Shown here: positions 1 to 13,800 of the stretch, piece by piece
Numbering within the stretch: position 1 is the first letter of the stretch
Layout: the number at the start of each line of letters is the position of its first letter
Source: Crotophaga sulcirostris
Lineage: Eukaryota; Chordata; Aves; Cuculiformes; Crotophagidae
Direction of reading: 5' to 3'
Assembly (NCBI GenBank): GCA_013397455.1
Contig: VYZB01000026.1
Span: 1,763,074-1,827,073, forward strand
Length of the DNA stretch: 64,000 nucleotides
Program-made: the position numbers and the translations under genes
Notes under the pieces: model-generated
The model's input: the letters and a program-made list of their open reading frames with translations, nothing else
Database searches by the model: none
What the model was told of the DNA's origin: nothing

Positions 1-3000
1 GTTTTAGAACTTTCTAGCCTTTTATACAATGCATGTCTTTTTTCTCACTGCCTTAAAATTACAAGCAACAACAGTGTGCTAGTCAAAGAAAATGAAGCAA
101 ATAACTCTACTCTGAAAGCTAAACTCACCTTTCCCTCTGTTTCATCCTCAAAATGACAAACAGATACTACTTTAATTCCATCTGAGATATTTTAATGCTC
201 AGAAGCAATTTATATTTCTTTTTGTTCATAGACAAATGAGGAAATAATAAAAAATGAAGGTCATAGAATTTAAATCTGTTAAGGGAAAAGTTTAAATATA
301 TACTAATTTAAAGAATGTTGCATATCTTGCAAGTAAAGTAACAGATGTTACAACATTTTGCTTCAGTGAGAGCAAAATTATTCACAAATAATTTGTGAAT
401 CTTCTTCTTAGTATGTGATTTTAACTGGTTGGACCTGTGCTTCTTGAACAAGTTTTTTAGGAAAGAATAACTTCTGGCTGGTCACAGGAATGAAAGTACA
501 CCTATCAAGGGAAAAATCAGATTTTCAACTAAACACAACTTTTTAATAGAAAAATAAATCTAAAAAATGCATAAATGAACAACTTACACTTGACAGTTCT
601 GCCTGAAAGACCTTACTCTGATTCCTCCAAGGATGGTGCTCAGTAATTTGGCTTTTTGCCTCATGGAAGAAAATAATCTAAGCAATAAGCCAACAGCCAC
701 TAAAGAGAATTCAAGTGCGAGCAATGTTTTAAGTAGTAATGTTTACCTAAACTTTACACCTTTTAAAGTGGAAATATTCAGAGAAAAAGTCGTAAGGATT
801 CAGGAAGATCTGTGCAGTGTTTTGCCACCAAGTCATTTTTAATGCAGAATTTATCCAGGTAATATTATAAACTTATGCATGAAGACCTTTACTGTTATAA
901 TCATACATTTATTCTCCACATTTGTCTCTTCAAATCTAGGTGATACTGACTGAATACCATATGGCTGTGTCTCTTCCTGAAATAATCTGTTGTTTACATC
1001 AAAATCAAGGCATCTCAAAATTTTTTTATTTAGCCTTTTATTTAGTCTTCTGTTGTTCTTGTTGAGAGAATAGAATTCACAAATGTATTGTTTTGAAAAT
1101 ATGCATCTGGGTTTTTGCCTTGTAACAGAGCTATGCTCACATTTTTTATGTTGTAAACATAATGTAACAAGTTCAAAACATAGCCACCTCAAAACTTGAA
1201 ATAAGTATGCTCTAAGGATATGGCACATAAGAACAAAGTTATCTTCCAGGATCTTAATTCATGACATACTTTTTAAGTAACTATTTTTTTGTCTCTCCAT
1301 GAGATATGAAGTTCCCTGTTCAAATTTCCATATGAAGGTGTTTCACAGAAGTGTGCTGGAATGTGTTCTGCCTTACCATGCACCCGCATTTTATTATTTT
1401 ATTGGATCCCTCCAACTGATGTCATGCAAGCTACCAAAAGACAGTTATAACCACCATGCATTTCTAAGCTTTATCTCATTACCTTTTTATGAGATAGGAC
1501 TGATTGATCCAAGGATCACTGGAGAAAATTTTACATGAATGCAAGGTTATATTCATTTTTCCTAAGTCAGATAACCAAAGAGAAACAAATCAGCTTCTGA
1601 AGGCATCTAGCTGCCTTTTGTTGTGTTGCCACTTCCCCACACCAAATAGCCAATTCACCTCTATAGCCAATGCAACACTTTGGACTGATAGGATTTCATC
1701 CTGAATGATGCACTTGGCTTTTTGCCTGACTTGTACAGATGGCAATTAAAGGCCAGCAAAATGTTTTTTGTGAATGCCAGTGTTTCTCTGTCCTCCTTTA
1801 TCCAAGGCTATTTCAAATCAATGACTCATCTCTCGCCCAACATCTTCATTATTTCAGACTGGGCATCAAAATAGGCAAATCACATGCTACTTTCCATGGT
1901 CTATCTCTCACTAGGTGGCCAGACACTGACGAAGTTGAATCAATACTGCACTTTGACATTATTAGTGGCCCATAGGAGGATTGGGAAACCATGGAGCTAG
2001 TTAAAATAGAAAGGCGATCCACTACAAGGACAGTTGACCAGGATCCCCAGAGAATGTTTAAATTGTCCTAAGGAAAAAAATCCTTCCATTGTCTCACTAC
2101 CTCTTCTGCCTTTCTTATTTCAAAATTTGTTAATACCATGGCCAAGATGAGCTAGAGGAGGCCAGAGCTGAGTTCAACAAGGTGAGCATTTCAGTCTGAG
2201 ACCATCTATTACTGGGTATTTATATAGATCTGAGATCCAGCAAGAAGAGCTGCCTAGCATTTAGAGAGTTTTAGGATTTAACAGCTGCCCTTAGGGAGAT
2301 TAAACAAAACTGGACTTTGGTAAAGGCTAGATTTCTAATTTGGGCAGAGGTGGGAGGGATTTGCAGATGAACAAAATAAGCAGCTTTAATAGCCATGGAC
2401 TTTCACTTGCTCAAATCTGGATGAATAGCACATACTGATGTTGACAGGGTTGAGGATACGCAGGATGAATCATTGAGTGATACTTAATCATTTAAAACCT
2501 CCAGATGGCTAATTTACGGTAGATGAATTCAGGCTGTAGAGGGTAATCACATCACCTTATTTTAGGTATATAAATTAGGTGCTAAAATTAGAAAGATGGT
2601 CTTTCTATGTTCCCTCTGCAGGAAACATGGAGACACTGGTCTTCTAGAAGATGAATCAAAATTAGATTTGTACTCTGAACTCTAACAAAGTTTGCTGCTC
2701 TCTGCTAACTTTAGGCAATATGTTTATAATTATTGATTTATTGAAGCTTTTGAGGTGTCTACAGACTGTATGAAATCACTCTGTCTCCAAATTGCAAAAG
2801 TTTGCATATGTTTGTGCATAACCTCAGGACTGAGACTCCAGAAGGCAATAAATTAGTCAGTTCCTTCAGAGGTTGGTCAGAACATGCATGATTATGATGT
2901 GTAATCCAGCACAAATCAGTATTCTTTAATTTTGGAATGCAGTAGACACAGAAACACTTTTTTTTGGTAAACTATTAAGACATTTTCAGAAGAGGAAATA

Positions 3001-5291
3001 GTTAATAAAAATCAAGCAAAATGCATCAATTCATGGGTACAACACAAGTAATTCTGCTGCTATGTCAGGTGCACAGGCTAAAGCTGACTACAGGCAGTTT
3101 TAATTGACATGCATATCATTCATGAAATAGATAAGGCATACAAATACTGACCTTGCCAATATGAATCAGGGTAATATTAACATAAGGATGTCATTCATAC
3201 ATTTTATTATGATTTATATTGAAGGAAATTTTGATGGAAAAAAATCTTATGTGCTCATGTACCTATTCAGCATCATGCTTGTTTTTTTACTGGGGGAAAT
3301 ATATAGTTGTTATAGCCTCTGAAATAAAAATAAAAATCCTTAGGGTTAGGTTATGAGAGTATCAAGAGAGTATAGGATTGCATTAAAGAAAGCACAAACC
3401 TTTCAGTAGGATTTTCACTTACACTGCCAAAAATCCAAATAGTTACAATGATTCATTCACACCTGTGATTTGAGCTTTTGGGGAATTAAATTGATTTCCT
3501 TCATCCTGTTCTGAAGAAGTCTGGGCTGCAACACTTACCCCCTTAGTGTCTCCACCAGCACAGAGACCTGAAGCAGATGCTGAAGCAGCATTTACATTCT
3601 TTGTGAAATAAGTATCAGGATGCTTATGTTGGACCACTGCCTATCTGTCCCCTGTCAGAGGCTGAACTAGGTATTACATCCTGCCGGAGTGGTAGGTGCG
3701 CACAACTTCCAGTGGTATCAGAAGAATGAAGGACCTGTGACCTCTGAGCACAGTTTAACCTGAATTGGGGCTTTCATCCTTAGCTGACTGGTGTGATTTT
3801 TTTACTTATTTGTTTACTCTAGCATAAGTTTCTTCTTGAGAACATGGCACAACATGTAAGGTTATAGAGATCAGTTACTGGAAAAGTGAATGAAGTCTGA
3901 TTACTTTCCTGACAAAATTAAATTTAACATTTATACGAAGACACATGAAGACATAGTGTGAGGCTCATATGAAATTTCCATGTCACATTATGACCACACG
4001 CTTGAGATGGTGATGCAGCATGTGTGAAGTTGATCAGAAAATTTTACACAGTAAATGCATCAGTGTTGTGAAGACACATTATTTTCTGATTATGATAGTG
4101 ATTTTATTTGAATAATTATGGTCTTTCTGCATAGTTTATAAAAACAAGAACAATAGCAACAACAGTCTTGACAACTAATGCAACTAATGGCTTATATTTC
4201 CAGTTTTACCAGTAGTCACTTGTCTACAACAGACACCTTGGTCATTTATCTGACTTGTACCCTAAAAAAGGGGCACACACCTGCAAAACTCAGTTTGTGG
4301 GCAGAATATACTAAAGGAGCCCAGCAGTGAATGATAGTTTGCTGCCACATAATGCTGAATGTTGTCATAAAGGCACACATATACTTCTTAAGGAGAGTAA
4401 TAGCAATAAGTAAATATCCTGGGAACAAAAATAATTTACCATACAGAAGACAAAACACTTTGATGAGATTCCTTATAGAAAAAATATCTAGAAAAATATT
4501 ATTAATTTTGGAAATATGGCTACATCTTAGGCATGGATCTTTTAACTTTCACCTTCAAGCTACCATAACTCCACACAAATGAAGTCACAACTCATTTTTT
4601 CAGCCTTCCAAGGTGCAGTCATTAACATCCACACAGTATATATAATTGTCTTTCTATAGTTATGCATCAACGGAAGACGACAGGTTGTGCTGAACCCTGC
4701 AGTGCCATTTCCAGATAACACAGGATATTATGTATGGCACCTGTAAAACCCTGGGTTTAAGAAAGGTCAGGATATGAAAAGACAAAGAAAACCTTGGGGA
4801 GAAGAGGATAATCTATATTTAGTTGGTTTGTGACAAGAGTAACAGAAGCTCTGCTGGGAGAGAGCAGAACAGGACCTCAGGCAAGCTTACTCTTCCCAGC
4901 TAATTTTATGTAGCACATTACAATGTGATAGCCTTGGTATGAGAACAAGCCCAGAGATGAAGTTTTTCCTTCAGATTCATTGAAGTTGTGGTTCTAATTA
5001 TGCTGTATGTAAACAACTCTATTGTGTCATAACTCAGGTTTGATCCTCATTATTGTGTATCACAAGACTGATAACTCTTGCATCCTGGCTGCCCTGTCTT
5101 GCATACTGTGCCAGATACTAGTTCTCCCTGTTCTCTTGACTGTCTTGCTAGATTTCATCACTTTTTCCCCCATATGATATCACTTACTTCATCCTAACCA
5201 ATCTGCAGGAGACACAAGTGTTCATCTTTTCTTTGGCTCTACTCAATGTTTTCCTAAATGCTTGTCTAGACCACTAGCCTAATAACATCTT
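1..5291. other. Unique AT-rich intergenic or intronic DNA
   Basis: No gene, transposon or RNA is recognised here. The ORFs are short (under about 125 codons), lie on both strands, overlap one another and show no family motif. Two coding-looking scraps of about 20-30 codons occur near 1975-2070 and 2138-2190 on the plus strand, the second followed by a donor-like GTGAGC. They are in different frames and have no acceptor, so I do not call them. A perfect palindrome at 380-400 is listed separately. Confidence 0.6.
380..400. repeat. Perfect 10-bp-arm palindrome
   Basis: The arms ATTCACAAAT and ATTTGTGAAT are exact reverse complements separated by a single A. The element could extrude as a small cruciform or bind a dimeric protein. 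It stands alone in unique AT-rich DNA and may equally be chance. Confidence 0.7.
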
Positions 5292-5440
5292 CTAAGTCTC
5301 CTGTTTCAACAGCTTCTGAAATTTCTTCCTCTGGCTCTCTATCTTCTGCTGCATCAACTGTAAGTTCTTAATTTTCTCCTTGAGGTCATATATAACCTGT
5401 TGCTGCAGATGTTTTTTTATTTCTGCTTCAGCAGTATTGT
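5292..5440 (-). CDS. Candidate terminal coding exon, coiled coil
   Basis: On the minus strand this block reads two bases plus 48 open codons and then TAG. The peptide is rich in Lys, Gln, Glu and Leu and holds a regular heptad pattern: hydrophobic residues at alternating 3- and 4-residue steps (Ile, Leu, Ile, Leu, then Ile, Phe, Leu) through a segment including KEKIKNLQLM and KKFQKLL. It is bounded upstream by an acceptor-like TGTTTATAG. The reading phase matches the candidate exon at 5734-5776, across a 293-bp gap with GT-AG ends. There is no donor before the stop, so it would be a last exon. The purine-rich strand favours Lys/Glu/Gln codons by composition alone, so a spurious coil is possible. 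The protein is not recognised. Confidence 0.22.
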
Positions 5441-5733
5441 CTATAAACACAGTGCTATATTAATTTCTTGGTTGTGGCTTTGAAAGGACTTCTGCCATGC
5501 AACAGTGGATGTATATTTATGATCATACATTAGATCAGTCATTGTCATCATTAAGAAGATTTCAATTACAATTTAATTTCCAATGTTTAAAAAAAAATCA
5601 TTAACGGTAATGGAAAAGACTCAGAAGCACAATATATTCATTATTTCCATATAAATACTATGTGGTAAATAATATATATTATGCCTTCTCACATTTTCTG
5701 TTAAAAATACAGAGATTTCTGCTTTCTGCTTAC

Positions 5734-5776
5734 TTTGTAAGTCCTTTAGTGTTGACAATCTTGTGTTCTGAAACAT
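5734..5776 (-). CDS. Candidate 43-nt exon joined in phase to 5292-5440
   Basis: On the minus strand a pyrimidine-rich stretch ending TTTGTTTGTTAAG precedes an ATG-starting block of 14 codons plus one base. The block ends in ACAAA followed by the donor GTAAGC. The single leftover base and the two leading bases of the block at 5440 complete one codon, so the join keeps frame into the coiled-coil exon. The ATG could be a start codon or an internal Met. About 80-130 bp further upstream (near 5910) another minus-strand ATG in good Kozak context opens about 25 codons (MAEEIRYKNVLEEL), but no donor in the right phase follows it. This could be a small gene, the 3' end of a longer gene, or a decoy exon pair. 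Confidence 0.2.
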
Positions 5777-7869
5777 CTTAACAAACAAAAACCAGAAGAG
5801 ATCTTTTTAACACCGGGAAGGAGTCCATGAATTCTCATCCTGTGGCTGGAGAGGAGTGAATACTACTCAGCTCTTCCAAGACATTCTTATAGCGAATTTC
5901 TTCAGCCATAGTTTATAAATTAGGGTACTCTGATACTTCCACACACCTATTTCTACTGTTTCCCATTAAGCATCTGCCTTCTTAGTCAATCTGTTTAGAT
6001 GTGCCTTCTGAAATATGAAGGCCTGGATTTATCACATTTAATTTATGTGACTGATGGAGATAATGAACCTAGGGGGGCAGTTGCTCTGTGCTCACTATAC
6101 AGTCAGTTGAGCAAGAAGTGTGCGTATTAAATACAGCATATGAGATGTGTGCATTCAGAAAACAACTCAGGTCTTAGGAGGAATGATTCACCCTCTGAAG
6201 GTACCATATTCTTGTTGTTGTCTATAGTGATGTCTATAATCTTATGGCTTACTTAAGTACCTAAATCTTGTGTGATGAATCTAAGTCTTGTCTGTTTATA
6301 AAGAGTCATATGAAGAGTATATATATGTTGATTGATTTTAAGATTTATATGTCCTATGTTAAGAGCTGATCCATTGCTGATTATAGAAATCATAATCTCA
6401 TGAAAAGTCTCATTCAGGATGGTTGTCATACTTTCTTGTTATACCAAGACAGTGAGTGAACTGTGAGAGGAGCAGAAATTAATGAAAATGACAATGTGAC
6501 AGCAAAAAGTAAACCCATCTTTTTCAAGTATCTGGGTAGGGACACTGGAATAGGACACAGTGAGATAAGCTTTCCAAAATAAGTAAGCTTTTTAAAATAG
6601 TTTATCCATACCTGGCAATATAAATCTAAGTGAAAACTTTCAAACCTTTTTAATAACATCAATCAGATTATATTAGCATAATATCATGTATTGATGGCAG
6701 ACCTGCTCCACAAAGTATCTAACTCAACATCTCTTATTAACTCACCCCACTGCATGGCACTTTTTTAAAAACACTATACCTTCTTTGGATCCACATAGAA
6801 ATTTATTTAAGAGAAGCAAGCTAAGCTACCAAAAATGTTTAATGGTTTTCCCAGCTAGAAATTGTTAATATATTTTCATGATTTTTCTGATGAGAAGATA
6901 TTACATTCTCATCTCATGCTATACATTAGATATTTCTTTTTGGTTTTTTTAAGCAGATAATATATTGCAATCAAAAGAGCCAAACTCCTTTGCTAGCTAA
7001 GAGATATACATTGGAGAAAGCTTTCAAAAAATCAAATCAAGTTTATGGAGTACTACAGAGATTATGGCCTTGTACTCTTCTAGGAGAAGAAACAAGAAAT
7101 CAATTTTCTTTGCAATATTTATTCTTCAAAATGACAATTCTAAAGCAAACTGGTAGTTTATGTGCAGAGCCAAATAATTCTTTTCATGTCAAGTAGAGCA
7201 ATTTTGTCAGACTCAGTTTGCTGCTACCATGCATGTCATGCTATTAAATACAGGATGACTGAATGTATGACATAACCAGACTAGATCTTATTAATAAGAA
7301 TCAAATTTTTCCTCAAAAAAAACCCCAAAAGTTCTGTCTTTGGAATATCCTTGACCTCTAAAGGGAAGATAATATCCTGGCAATAAGGGATCCTTAGGCA
7401 GTTTGACAATTCCCAGAGGTGCTATAGACATCACTGCCCATGTCTCAGTAGAGTCCTAAATCTTCCCATCAGATTTGGGATATGGCCATCCACATTAAGT
7501 GTGGCTGACACGTACTGAGCAAGAAAGGCAAAGTATAATATTCTGTACAGACACAACATTTCTCATTCTCAGATTTTCATATCTGAAATTATTTCCTCAT
7601 GTACGTAAGCATCATTAAAGCGACTATAGAATATAGAGCAGAAAGGCCTTATTGTGCCATGCACTGTACCCACACAGGCAGCTGAACATACATCTGCACA
7701 CACATACACACACAGGTGTACTGCTGCTAAATAACAATGTCTGCAATGTTAACAAATGATCTCTTTTTTAAAAATCATAAAAGTAAACTTCATTGAGCAT
7801 AAGGGATGATGGTGAAGAATAGTCACCCCAAGTGGCCTAGTTAAGTAGCGCAGAGACAAGGTCAACACA

Positions 7870-8240
7870 AAGTAATCTCAATTCAGAGCAAACAAATATT
7901 GCTGTAATTCCTCAGCAAGGCACACGATTGTAATCATGCACATTGACAGTTTTAACATTTTTACAACATGCTCCAGAGCAAGATAAAAATCTCCATGATT
8001 AAAAGATCTGTCACAAGTGCCTACTATAGTAACTACTAAATTCCAGAAATGGTCGTTGATGCACATCATGTCACTAGCACAAATGACACAGCCACCTTGT
8101 TCAGAGTTATAATTACAGGCCTTGCCAAAGACATCTGATTCCAGACACGTATTTACTGTGGGTATTGCCTGTAACAACCTACATAATCCTGCGTATCTGA
8201 CATGGGAACAATTGTGTCCCTGATCAGTCCTATCCTTTTT
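7870..8240. promoter_or_regulatory. Possible conserved non-coding block
   Basis: This stretch of unique, moderately AT-rich sequence contains packed homeodomain-like cores and no simple repeats, for example TGTAAT, GATTGTAATCAT, GATTAAAAG, and TAATTACAG near 8111-8119. It coincides with an open minus-strand frame of 121 codons from Met (7878-8243). That frame is cysteine-rich and matches no family I know. Long accidental ORFs are common in slowly evolving non-coding blocks. The call rests on texture only. Confidence 0.2.
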
Positions 8241-9089
8241 CATATGGAGACCGAGTCTACCCTTGCAACTGCAAGTACAGGACTTGGGTACTCTAGCAAA
8301 TTAATTCATCCAGTGTTGGTACAGCATTTGAAGGGAAAACCAAGGGGAGTTCTTTGAGCTTCAGGTGCTTAAAGGGCTGTCATAGGCCCTGTCAGAAGGT
8401 GGAAAGTCTCTTCCCCCGAGTTGCAGCTAGTCTCAGCATTAATGAAATAATACCAGTTTTTTGCCTCACCAGCAATGAGTCTGAGGACAAGAGTTCGTGG
8501 TATACTTGCAGGATTAATGATTGTTCATAAAAAAATACAATAGCAGCAAAAGAAATACGTTTGAACAGAGAAGGCAACAGTAAAGATCAAGATCAGAGAA
8601 CATCTGGAAAGCATATACCCAGGCCAGTCATGAAAGCACACTTAGCTGGAACCCTCTCTTGCAGTAGAAAAGTACTTCATGAAACATTGCTTAAGAAGAA
8701 CCAGAGATTCTAGAAGAGATTGGAAGCTGAAGATTTAAGATTTAAACCATCTGAAAAAATCTGGCTTAAAATGTATTTGGTGCTCAACTCTGACGCGTAT
8801 CTAATAAACTAGGTCCCAGGATGACCCTTTCATGTCTATGTCAGTGGAAATCGAAGGAATGGAGAAAAGTGGCAAACAAACTGGTACCAGACTAAGCAAG
8901 ATGACCATGTATTGATTCTTATAAGTGCTCTAGTAGCTAAGACAAAAACTTTGAAGCACCTGTCCCTCCTCCTTACCTACTCCACCTGACAAGGAACGTC
9001 TTCTGGCTCGAAGGCCAGACTGTAGTAAGCACAAAACTAGTATGTGCATGAAGATACAATGTGTGTGAGCTACACAGCTTTTCTCAGGC

Positions 9090-9213
9090 CTTGCTGAGAA
9101 ACAGTCATGCAAAGTTGCTCTCACGTGATGATGAATTACCTCTAGTGTGCTCAAGTGCACATCACGACAGAGTCTGGGAAGTTTTGCTGAGAAACCTTCG
9201 TGTTAGTTGCTCT
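9090..9213. repeat. Diverged direct duplication, about 30 bp, 94-bp offset
   Basis: Two copies share the frame TTGCTGAGAAAC...AGTTGCTCT: 9090-9120 and 9184-9213. The interior differs at several positions and by one base in length. This looks like an old local duplication rather than a known transposon. Confidence 0.5.
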
Positions 9214-12200
9214 AAAACCAAGTCAAGATATTCACAGGCCCCTGTTGAGCCTAAACAGAGAATTACAGTATATAACCCAGTGAATAAGAGAAAGATGTGT
9301 AATTAGATATAATCAATCTTTCCATGTACAATTTCTATGACTGTGTCATCAAAACTTTAATCTTCTCTCTTTATTTTCCTACCATTGTCTCTTTTCTTTA
9401 ATCTCATTTTCTTTATGGATGAAGTAGCAGTTAAATAACGTTCAAAGCCTACAACCATCATTATATTAAGATTGAATGAATATTTCTACAGGACTAGACT
9501 AAGACTCCTGAGATACTTTTACTAGGAAAGTTCATTATTTCTCTCTGGTTAGTCAAAATCTTGCAGCCTTGTCCTCATCTTTAGAGACCCACAGCCAGAG
9601 GTGTAATCTGACTGATAACTGGCCAAAAACATATAAAAGAGTACAACTATGGCTCCAGACTGGGAACACAGGAGTTGGGATAGAAGTCTATACAGGGGAG
9701 GAGCTTATTCTACTGTAAATCTCAACAGAATCTGGAAACAAGTATGTAAACACCTATTTCAAATACTACTTATGGAGATATTTGTTTAAAATGGTAAATC
9801 AATCTAGTTGTGTGAAAAGATTATCATTATGCAAACAGTCTTTCAGGTAGCTTAAAATAAACAAGTCTTTTCTTTCAGGAGAAATACATGACTGAACTGT
9901 CAAATATTACTTAATAAGAGGATTATATTGGATTTGATTTTACTTAAGACTGAGAACAGTTTCTCTCCATTTTTAGCAAGCCACTTGCATTTGGGATATC
10001 CGTTTGGATTCAGCATTAGTCTTAATTGACATAGGTTTAATTATTTCACTTTAGTCCTTTATTGTAAGACTCCATATACCATAAAATTTTATATAAAGAG
10101 AAAGCTCCATGCATGCTATAATCCATGTACTGATATTGCAGGAAGGGAGATAGAGAGAAGGTTGGTTTGTGGTCTTAGGTCCATGAAATATATAGGTTAA
10201 AATGAAAGATTACACGGCAGCAGACTTACATGATTGAGGTGCCAAATTTGTATTCTGTTTAATTCTCTTTCTATTGATTTTCAAAATATATCAATATGTT
10301 ATCCACAAAACAGACACTTGGAAAATCAATCAGTTGCAGGAAGTTGGGTGAACTTAATATTAAAAAAAAAAGAAAGAAATATGAGTAAAAAAAAAAACAA
10401 ACCATAGTCACATAAAAAGAAGGGAAATCAGGGAGGAAAAATCCAGCTTCAGTTATGTAATTAATCTCATGAGGTGGACTGAGTGTTATTGGCATTAGTA
10501 GAGTTCCTCACTTTTGATCATACGGTATTTTTAACTGTTGCAGAATCTGATCTCTGAAAAAGTGTACACATTTGAGTTTTGTCAGGTTGTTTAGGACAAG
10601 ACAACTGTAAATTAGTAATACATTAATTTCCTTCTGCAGTTTAGATCAATCAACTTTACAGATGGCTAATGGATAAGAAGCAGGATTAGAAGCAGAAGGA
10701 AATGCAGTTAAAGATTCTGGAATGCACCCAAGAGGGAGGCAGAACAGGTCTGAAGTAAGAATTTATTTGCACCTGGGAAAATTGTCCTTGGCTCAAATGA
10801 AAGAGCACCCAGAAAAGACACAACTGGTTATTACCTACTCTCTTCCTCAAACCCTACTGTGTTAGTACAAGGACCTGCAATACATTTCAAAGGGCTAGAG
10901 GGAGGACCAAAGAAAAGAAAACCATTTACTTGTGAAAACTATTTGCTCACCTCAGTAAGACTAAAGCACCTTCTCAGCTAATCATGGAAGTAACCTATGC
11001 TTATTTCCTTACAACAGCTATTTAGCTGAGAACCAAGAACACAACTAAGTTGAAAAGAAGTTGTAAGAAACCAATAAGAAGAAAGAATTCCAGATTAATT
11101 TTGATTAATTCTGTAGCATCGTACTTTGACTGTCTGAATTCTGTTTGCCTGAACTTCAAAGAATTTCAAGCAGCATTAGACAAATTCATCCCTGTTACTC
11201 AGCAATTTCATCCTTCATATATGTCTTTGAAAATCTGCACTTCAGTTCCAAAGAAATAGATGTTATGCAAATTAAAACAGTGTAATTCATCTGGAATTGT
11301 CAGATATGTTCAGTTTAAACCATTGGGAGATGTACATAGACAGAAGGGATAAGACTCTGAGCCCTTTGATCCCAGGAGCATTACCCGCTGTGTCTACGCT
11401 AAAGATGACCACGTGCGATGCATGTCAACTCCTTGGTCCTGTCTACCACGTTTCTTTCAGAAGAGAGCAGAGGTTGTGCAAGCTGCAATACCTTACAAGA
11501 GCCTGCAGGCAGGAGGCAGTGTAAGGGGTTGAAATGAGCTGTGAGGATCAGCTAGGTGCACTGCAGGTGCAGACGCTGGGCAAGGCAACCGAATTTACTA
11601 TTACAGCTTTTACCATGGCATATAGAAAACCTAGCATACATCTGTACAGTGCCCAAGCGAGGATTCCACTTCTCCGCTTTGTTTGGTTCTAGCTAATTGT
11701 GTCCACACTGACAGGAGAGGAGTCTGTTGAGTTTAGATATGTCTCTGCTTTTCTGGGAGCCAGCTGTCTGACTCCAGGTTTGAACCAGACTGTGAGCTGG
11801 CCTCAGTGCATGACAAATGATCCAGGAGCCAGTCATCAAGAATGAGGTCCAGCTTTAAGCTGACAGAACATCAAAAACATATTACAACCGTTAGAATAAA
11901 TAAGCACTTTTCTATGCAGACAGACTCACAGTAAAAGGAGGTCAATCTTTTAAGTTACATGATTGATTTTGATAATGCATTACTTCAGTATTGAGACATG
12001 CCCCAGTGAAGAGCTAGTTATGTACCTATTTGGTGTTTGAGAGCAATGCACACCTTGCTGGAACACTAGACACTAAAGAAATGTTGACTTAGCCCTTGTC
12101 TGTACCTGTGAAAGTCACACACACTTTGGCTGTAAGAAAACTGACTTACGAGGTACAGATACCTGTGTGCATGAAAGTTGGTACTTCCATGTAGGTGATG

Positions 12201-13629
12201 GAAGTACTAGATGATAGGTGTTGGGAGATATGATGTAGAAAAAGACAACCAAAGCAAGGAAATACCACTATAATTTCTGGCGGTAATGTCCTGGTCATGT
12301 TAAAACTCTTGTTTATAGGAAAGGAGGAAATATACTCTGAGCCAAGAATTTATTGCTAATACAACTGAAATCTTAAGTGTGCAATCAAATTATTAGTATT
12401 TGTTCAGATGCAACTATTATAAAAAGTAAACAATAGAAAATGTTTCAGTAAAAATAATAATAATCATAATATATTAAAACTATTATACATACCCTATTTT
12501 CCTGGCATTATGCTCATCTTTCTGCTATTCCTCTGAGTCTCAGACTCTGGGGTTCCATTCTGGAGTGGGGATGTTTAGATGAATTGACAGCAGGATTTCT
12601 TTGCCAGTCATGTTTGTGTTTCTTCACTCTAGGATCCACTTTGAGTTATTTCTAATTTTGTTAACATACTTTTACACCTAGTTCTTTCTATATTATTCTA
12701 CAATTCCATATTACATCTGAATGTACTATATATATGTATCATAATATAGCATTACCCTATTTGCTGTCCCTGAAGCCTTTTTTGGTGGGGCAGCTCCAGA
12801 ACTGCATTTCTTTAACTGACCATTTGTGAGTTATTTATAGTCATGGGATCCACTGTACCATACTGTACCACATATCTTAGTATTCCATGCCTGCACTCCT
12901 CTTTGCCACATTCGTTGCCTCTGCTTCTCAAGACCTACACTGTCATACCCAGGCCCGTATTTCTCTATACAACATCATTGTTTAAGAGTCATAAATATGT
13001 TACTTTACACAGAATAATTTCTTGTTTCTCCTATCAGTATAAAACTATGGTTTTATCTTACAAAGATAACAAAAGCAGAAGAAATCAGGCACAGTCACCT
13101 GCCAATTACACAAATAGCTGTCACAGCTAAACCAATTAAAATAAAGCTGCAGGCTGGCCAAGTTCAAGCAGAGCAATCCTAGAAAACCACATCTGAGGCC
13201 TTGCAAACTCAGGAAAAAGCATAGAACTTGTTACTAGCAATAGCAATACTGTGTTATAGGACTGCACAGATACACACTGCTCATGGTTTCGTCGGTGAAG
13301 ATCTTACTACAAGGTTGTCAAACCCAGAGTCTGGAATTCACAAGACCAAAGGAAGTAACCCAAACAATCCCAGTTTCCACTGATCTCAAGATTTCCTTTG
13401 AGAGTAATTTCTAATCTCCCTTACTACAGATCTCTTCCCAAATCATTTGAGGGCCTGGCTTTATGTAAGAAAATGTGTCAATAACTCCCATTGAAGCTAA
13501 CTAGGATAGCATTTTTTTTCAGCAGTCTAAGACACCAAATACTTGGGTTGGAAACCAAATATCATTTTCAGGCATAATTGTTCAAGAAGATACAGTACAC
13601 AGGGATACAGAGCCATGTGCCTTTCAATT

Positions 13630-13800
13630 CATGCTGATAGTTGACAGTATGCATTATAGTGACTTAATGGTATATTTATCACAAGCAGGATTGTCTAATG
13701 AATGAATACTTAATAAGCATCCATTAAGCGTAGAAGTGCCCTGTTATGAACCATTAGATCATTACTTTAATAAGGTATTTTCTACTGCAGAGGAGTTATA
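13630..13800. promoter_or_regulatory. Possible homeodomain-type enhancer block
   Basis: The block has a dense run of TAAT/ATTA cores: CTAATGAATGAATA, CTTAATAAG at 13709-13717, CATTAAGCG at 13722-13730 and CATTAGATCATTA further on. CTTAAT and ATTAAG are near-palindromic partners spaced about 12 bp apart. Such clusters are typical of vertebrate developmental enhancers but also arise in AT-rich DNA. No conservation data were available. Confidence 0.2.

Noticed and set aside
1975..2190. Coding-looking scraps of about 30 and 17 codons, the second followed by GTGAGC
   Set aside because: Different frames, preceded by stops, with no pyrimidine-rich acceptor for either. Short enough to be chance.
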